From the NCBI GenBank assembly GCA_003169695.1, contig PNAS01000075.1, positions 23,035 to 87,034 on the forward strand: a DNA stretch of 64,000 nt, in the 5' to 3' direction. The notes beneath the pieces were generated by a model. It ran no database searches, was not told where the DNA came from, and was given only the letters and a program-made list of their open reading frames with translations. Numbering within the stretch: the stretch's first letter is position 1; each line of letters opens with the position of its first letter. This DNA is from Spartobacteria bacterium (GTDB taxonomy: Bacteria; Verrucomicrobiota; Verrucomicrobiia; Chthoniobacterales; UBA10450). Below, piece by piece: positions 60,452 through 64,000 of the stretch. The position numbers and the translations under genes were made by a program.

Positions 60452-62145
60452 TGCCGAGCCGCCGCGGGTTGAGTGTTCCTAAAGACCGTTAATTGGAGGA
60501 TCCAGGCAAACAACAGAACGGCCGTGCAGCCAATAACGTTGTACCAAAGATAACCAATGCTGGACGTGAAGAAGAGGACGAGCACGAGCGTCTGCGCAAT
60601 CACTGCGGCGAAGAAAACCGCCGAGCCGCGAACATTCCGCATGAAGAAAGCGACCAGGAACAGCCCAAGAATGCTCCCGTAGAAAACGGATCCCAGAATG
60701 TTGCCGGCCTCGACCAGGTTCTCGACCAGGCTGGCAAACGACGCAATGGCGATCGCGACCAGCCCCCACGCTGCCGTCAGCACTTTGGTGGCGATGACGT
60801 AGTGGTGGTCGGTCGCTTTCGGCCGAATGAGCGGGCGGTAAAGATCGACCGCCGTGGTTGAACCGAGCGCGTTCAAGACCGCGGAGGTCGCCGACATTGT
60901 CGCGCAAAAAATCACCGCCACGAGCAAACCAATAATTCCGTGCGGAAGATGGTGCAGGACAAACGTGATGAAAACATAATCCGAGTCCTTGTTCTTTGGA
61001 CTCGCCCCGGCTTGCTCGAGAATTTTCTTGGTATTATCGCGAATAGCGCGCGCTTGTGCATCGAGCTCGCGGACGTGCGCGGTCAGTGCGGGCGAATTCT
61101 CCGCGGACGCGGTGGACATCGCTTGAATGGTGTCGCGTTTGCGCGTGAAGACATTGTCGAATTGTGTCTGCAACGCGGTGAGCTGAGGACCGTAGCCGCG
61201 CTCAATCGCGCGCTGATACGTCGGCTGATTGAAAAACATCGGCGGCTTTTCGAATTGATAGAAGAGAAAAACCATCGCGCCGAGCAGCAGGATGAGAAAC
61301 TGCATCGGCACCTTCACGATCGCGTTGAAAAGCAGACCAATCCGGCTCGCGCGCAACGAACCGCCGGCGAGATACCGTTGCACCTGCGACTGGTCGGCGC
61401 CGAAGTACGAGAGCGAGAGAAAGAAACCGCCGAGAATGCCCGACCAGAAGGTGTATCGCCTGGACGGGTCGATCGAGAAATCGACCGCCTGAAGTTTTCC
61501 CATCTTGCCGGCGATCGAGAGCGCGCCGGTGAACGACAAATCGGCCGGCAACCGATGAACCGCGATGCCAAAGGCGAGGGCCATTCCGACGAGGATGACC
61601 AGGATCTGATAGCGTTGCGTGAGGCTGACGATCTTCGTGCCTCCGACAACTGTATAGGCAATGACGAACCCGCCCGCGAGCCAGATCGTCAGATTCAAAT
61701 CCCAGCCGAGCAACGCGGAAAGAATAATGGCCGGCGCGTAGATCGTGATTCCGGCGGCGATGCCGCGTTGGACCAAAAACAAAAACGCGCCGAGCAGTCG
61801 CGTTTTCCGATCGAAGCGCTGACCGAGATATTCGTAGGCCGTGTAAACCTTCAGCCGTTGATAAATCGGAACGAAAATCGCGCAGACGACGATGAGCGCG
61901 AACGGCTGGCCGAAATAGTTTTGGATGAAACCAATTCCGCTTTCGTAGGCCTGACCCGGCATGGAAAGGAATGTGATCGGGCCGGCTTGTGTCGCCAGGA
62001 CGGAAAGGCCGATGGTTCCCCAGCGGATACTGGCGTCACCCTTGAGATATTGGCCGAGACTTGGGTGGCCGCGCGTGCGCCACAATCCGTAAAGCGGGAT
62101 CGCGAGAATCGTCGCGATCAGGACGAAGTAGTCTATCCGGTTCAC
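60448..62145 (-). CDS. Sodium:solute symporter (SSS family)
   Basis: A 565-residue protein with about 13 helices. It starts at GTG 62145 (overlapping GTGA). Segments such as WGTIGLSVLATQAGPITFLS and GITIYAPAIILSALLGWDLN match the SSS family, and PHGIIGLLVAVIFCATMSAT is the sodium-binding-site region. SSS carriers import small solutes with sodium. Its place among the bsh genes suggests uptake of a precursor or thiol substrate (inference). Confidence 0.88.
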   Translation of the reverse strand: MNRIDYFVLIATILAIPLYGLWRTRGHPSLGQYLKGDASIRWGTIGLSVLATQAGPITFLSMPGQAYESGIGFIQNYFGQPFALIVVCAIFVPIYQRLKVYTAYEYLGQRFDRKTRLLGAFLFLVQRGIAAGITIYAPAIILSALLGWDLNLTIWLAGGFVIAYTVVGGTKIVSLTQRYQILVILVGMALAFGIAVHRLPADLSFTGALSIAGKMGKLQAVDFSIDPSRRYTFWSGILGGFFLSLSYFGADQSQVQRYLAGGSLRASRIGLLFNAIVKVPMQFLILLLGAMVFLFYQFEKPPMFFNQPTYQRAIERGYGPQLTALQTQFDNVFTRKRDTIQAMSTASAENSPALTAHVRELDAQARAIRDNTKKILEQAGASPKNKDSDYVFITFVLHHLPHGIIGLLVAVIFCATMSATSAVLNALGSTTAVDLYRPLIRPKATDHHYVIATKVLTAAWGLVAIAIASFASLVENLVEAGNILGSVFYGSILGLFLVAFFMRNVRGSAVFFAAVIAQTLVLVLFFTSSIGYLWYNVIGCTAVLLFAWILQLTVFRNTQPAAARQ

Positions 62146-62261
62146 GAAAACCGGAGAGTGAACGCGTAGAGCAGCGCGATTTCGATCGCGAACGTGGCGA
62201 TGGCGAACGCGTAGGCTTTGCGCCAGGTGCGGAAGAGCGGCGGTCGATCCTGGTCGCTCAT
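62142..62261 (-). CDS. 39-residue single-helix membrane peptide
   Basis: An ORF starting MSDQDRPPLFRTWRKAYAFA and ending in one hydrophobic helix (IATFAIEIALLYAFTLRFS). The ATG overlaps the PIG-L stop (ATGA) and its stop overlaps the symporter GTG start (GTGA), so coupling on both sides supports a real gene. It may be a small subunit of the symporter. Short companions are known for some SSS carriers, such as the panF-associated YhdT type (inference). Confidence 0.65.
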   Translation of the reverse strand: MSDQDRPPLFRTWRKAYAFAIATFAIEIALLYAFTLRFS

Positions 62262-64000
62262 TTCACTTCGCGCAGTGAAACCATGTTGGCGAAGAGGCGA
62301 TACGCTCCCGGAACTCCCGCCGGCAACTGTCGAAACCACGAATAGCCGGTGTAAATGAAGTAACCGCTACCCGATTTTGCGACGAGCAATCCGCCATCCA
62401 GCGGTTTTTCTCCCGGGTCGTTGCAGGACAGAATCGGCGTCCACATCGGATCCCATTTGTTCGGGAAATAAAGCCCGCGTTCCTGCACCCAGCCTTTGAA
62501 ATCGTCGGCGGTGATCTTGTTCGGCGAATTCATTAACGGATGATCCGGCGCGAGAATTCGCACCTCGGCGGTCTCGTCGGTGACCCGGTCGCGAGAAATC
62601 TCCAGCGGGAATGGGCCGATCTCTTTCGTCTTCAGGTCGGACGTCGTATTGTATTGTGCAACGACCACGCCGCCGGCCTTCACATAAGCGAGTAACTCCG
62701 GTTGCCAACTCGTGATTCGCTCTTGCGTGTTGTAGGCGCGAATGCCGAGCACGACGGCGTCGAAACGTTTGAGATTCTCCGCGGTAATATCGGCCGCATC
62801 CAATATCTTTACGTTGTAACCGATCTGCTGAAGGCTCTGCGGAATCTCGTCACCGGCGCCGGGAATAAATCCGATCAGTTCGCCTTTCTTCCGGATGTCG
62901 ACACGCACAATCTTCGCTTCCGCCGGAGGCATCAAGACATGCAGACCGATGTGAGGATACGCAATGCGCTCGCGTGCGAACGAGTAGTCGCGCCCCTCGA
63001 CGGACACCACGGCGCGCAGCGTTCCTTCACTGGCCTTCGGTGGTGGCTTGATGGTGAAGGTGGCGAAGATTTCGGCGTCAGCTGCTTTCAAGTCAACGGG
63101 AACGGACGCCGGCTCGATCCCCCATCCTTTCGGCGCCTCGAGCCTGAGTTGACCGCGGACGGCGGCGGTCGAAGCGGCCACGCGCACTTGAACCGACTTC
63201 GGGTTGTCGTCGCCAAAGACAAAGACCGGATTGGATAAATTCGCGAAGACCGGCGGAGCGATGACGAGCGCCTGTCGCACTTCACCAATGATAGGATCGA
63301 CGGTGCGGTACTTCGTATCGACGCTATAACGAAGATCCTGATCGCCGACCCGCAACGCGACTTCCACCGGGAAAGGCGGCGGATTCTCCGGCAAACCGAT
63401 CAACGTCTGATCGTCGACCGCGAATGTGCCGAGTGTCGCAGGCTTCCGGAGCCAATACGGTTGCGACCAGGTGACATCTTTCGGCAGGGTGGGCGTGAGG
63501 TCCTTCGCGACAAACTGGTCGGTCGGCAGCGGCAAATCCAATTGCACCGTTTCCCCTGAGACGGGGGTCCGCACTTCGAGTAATTGCACCGGGACCTTCG
63601 AGCGGTTGATCGCCTCGAATTTTATCGGCAACGGCTGAGCCGCCGAAACCGCAGCGATGGTGGTCGAGCTTTCGATGTTGAGCCCGAGACATGCCGCAAT
63701 GATGGAATCGACTTCAGCTCGCTTCTGCACACCCCAATCCTTGTCGCTGAATTGAGTGAGCGTCTTGCGGAGTTCCAAGAGCTCCGGGACGGATGCGGCG
63801 GGATCTGCCGGGACGAATGCCGCCACGACTTGCTTCACTTTCTCGGCGATCGCTTCCGATTTCGGCACCCGCGACCAGGCGGTGTCCACGCCATCGAACA
63901 AACCGTTCGTGATCGGCGCGCCCTCCAACACCTTGAAATATTCCTTTCGGGCGCCGCGTCTTGGAGGGCTACCGACGCCCTGGCTCTTGTGCATGCTCAG
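62258..64000 (-). CDS. PIG-L family deacetylase, BshB-like (5' end outside the window)
   Basis: The minus strand is open from the window edge to a stop at 62258, so the N-terminal part with the AHPDD metal site is missing here. The visible end of the LmbE fold is MHKSQGVGSPPRRGARKEYF. Beyond it is a long C-terminal extension (about residue 60 onwards) rich in beta strands and ending in a DUF-like region, with IVRVDIRKKGELIGFIPGAG and LDAADITAENLKRFDAVVLG. These large PIG-L proteins are common beside bsh genes. BshB hydrolyses GlcNAc-malate, the second step. The internal Met at 63994 is not a start. Confidence 0.85.
   Translation of the reverse strand: MSMHKSQGVGSPPRRGARKEYFKVLEGAPITNGLFDGVDTAWSRVPKSEAIAEKVKQVVAAFVPADPAASVPELLELRKTLTQFSDKDWGVQKRAEVDSIIAACLGLNIESSTTIAAVSAAQPLPIKFEAINRSKVPVQLLEVRTPVSGETVQLDLPLPTDQFVAKDLTPTLPKDVTWSQPYWLRKPATLGTFAVDDQTLIGLPENPPPFPVEVALRVGDQDLRYSVDTKYRTVDPIIGEVRQALVIAPPVFANLSNPVFVFGDDNPKSVQVRVAASTAAVRGQLRLEAPKGWGIEPASVPVDLKAADAEIFATFTIKPPPKASEGTLRAVVSVEGRDYSFARERIAYPHIGLHVLMPPAEAKIVRVDIRKKGELIGFIPGAGDEIPQSLQQIGYNVKILDAADITAENLKRFDAVVLGIRAYNTQERITSWQPELLAYVKAGGVVVAQYNTTSDLKTKEIGPFPLEISRDRVTDETAEVRILAPDHPLMNSPNKITADDFKGWVQERGLYFPNKWDPMWTPILSCNDPGEKPLDGGLLVAKSGSGYFIYTGYSWFRQLPAGVPGAYRLFANMVSLREVK

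Noticed and set aside
60940..62169. 409-codon plus-strand ORF
   Set aside because: It is antisense to the sodium/solute symporter, whose motifs and helices are clear; the plus frame is highly charged and without a domain.
62862..62880. Further GGGAATAAA promoter-like match
   Set aside because: It lies within the PIG-L deacetylase gene without a gene start downstream, so it is probably chance; it shows that the motif alone is not proof of a promoter.
1..64000. CRISPR array, integrase, transposase or complete insertion sequence
   Set aside because: No regularly spaced direct repeats, no cas-like genes, and no transposase or integrase motifs were found; only small palindromic repeats and gene remnants hint at past mobility.

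Overview
The window looks like chromosomal DNA of a soil-type member of the Verrucomicrobiota (Spartobacteria/Chthoniobacterales-like). This is an inference. It rests on secreted proteins ending in tandem copies of a roughly 115-residue tail with [14 protein letters not shown] and [14 protein letters not shown] motifs, on several membrane-anchored TolB-like/TPR proteins that start with FFAELKRRNV, on an ADOP-type ABC permease, and on a bacillithiol-type operon. An acidobacterial origin is less likely but not excluded. No complete tRNA, rRNA, CRISPR array or replication origin was seen.

Layout. 1-7.1 kb: end of an ABC substrate-binding protein, a VPS10/BNR repeat protein, a membrane-anchored serine hydrolase, two small hypothetical genes whose starts share one palindrome, and a 45-residue lipoprotein. 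7.2-10.3 kb: a scarred stretch with remnants of a secreted-protein tail, of a nucleotide cyclase and of a TolB/TPR protein, hairpin-rich repeats, and two tRNA-3'-end-like direct repeats around an intact TolB/TPR gene. 10.3-15.5 kb: a second TolB/TPR gene, an N-terminal stub, a large BNR secreted protein and an Rrf2 remnant. 15.6-19.7 kb: a defence-like cassette (DUF5343-like, Swt1-like HEPN, OLD-like ATPase/TOPRIM, RNase H-like). 19.8-28.7 kb: HtrA-like protease with TPRs, a small secreted protein, an old-yellow-enzyme, a third TolB/TPR protein, an MFS-type carrier and a rhomboid.

28.7-42.6 kb: an array of four medium-chain dehydrogenase/reductase paralogues plus one truncated copy, interleaved with DUF4386-like membrane proteins and double-hairpin intergenic repeats. 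It is followed by an ADOP permease and a GntR-controlled ABC-2 exporter. 43-52.6 kb: NADH dehydrogenase, TatA, an ECF sigma/anti-sigma pair, two cupredoxins, a DUF2231 protein, a Tat-exported metallophosphoesterase, an FTR1 iron permease and TatC. Four promoter-like GGGAATA elements suggest that one ECF regulon links most of this region. 53-56.4 kb: a multidomain M28 aminopeptidase and a ferritin-like protein.

56.5-64 kb (minus strand): PIG-L deacetylase (BshB-like, runs off the window), a 39-residue membrane peptide, a sodium/solute symporter, a half-length BshC-like protein, BshA, and a Tgt-MnmD-like wobble-base fusion. Every gene junction overlaps by 1-4 bases, so this reads as one translationally coupled operon, probably for a bacillithiol-type thiol. 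The strongest candidates for something undescribed are this operon with its compact BshC and fused tRNA enzyme, the HEPN/OLD/RNase H cassette, and the GGGAATA regulon.
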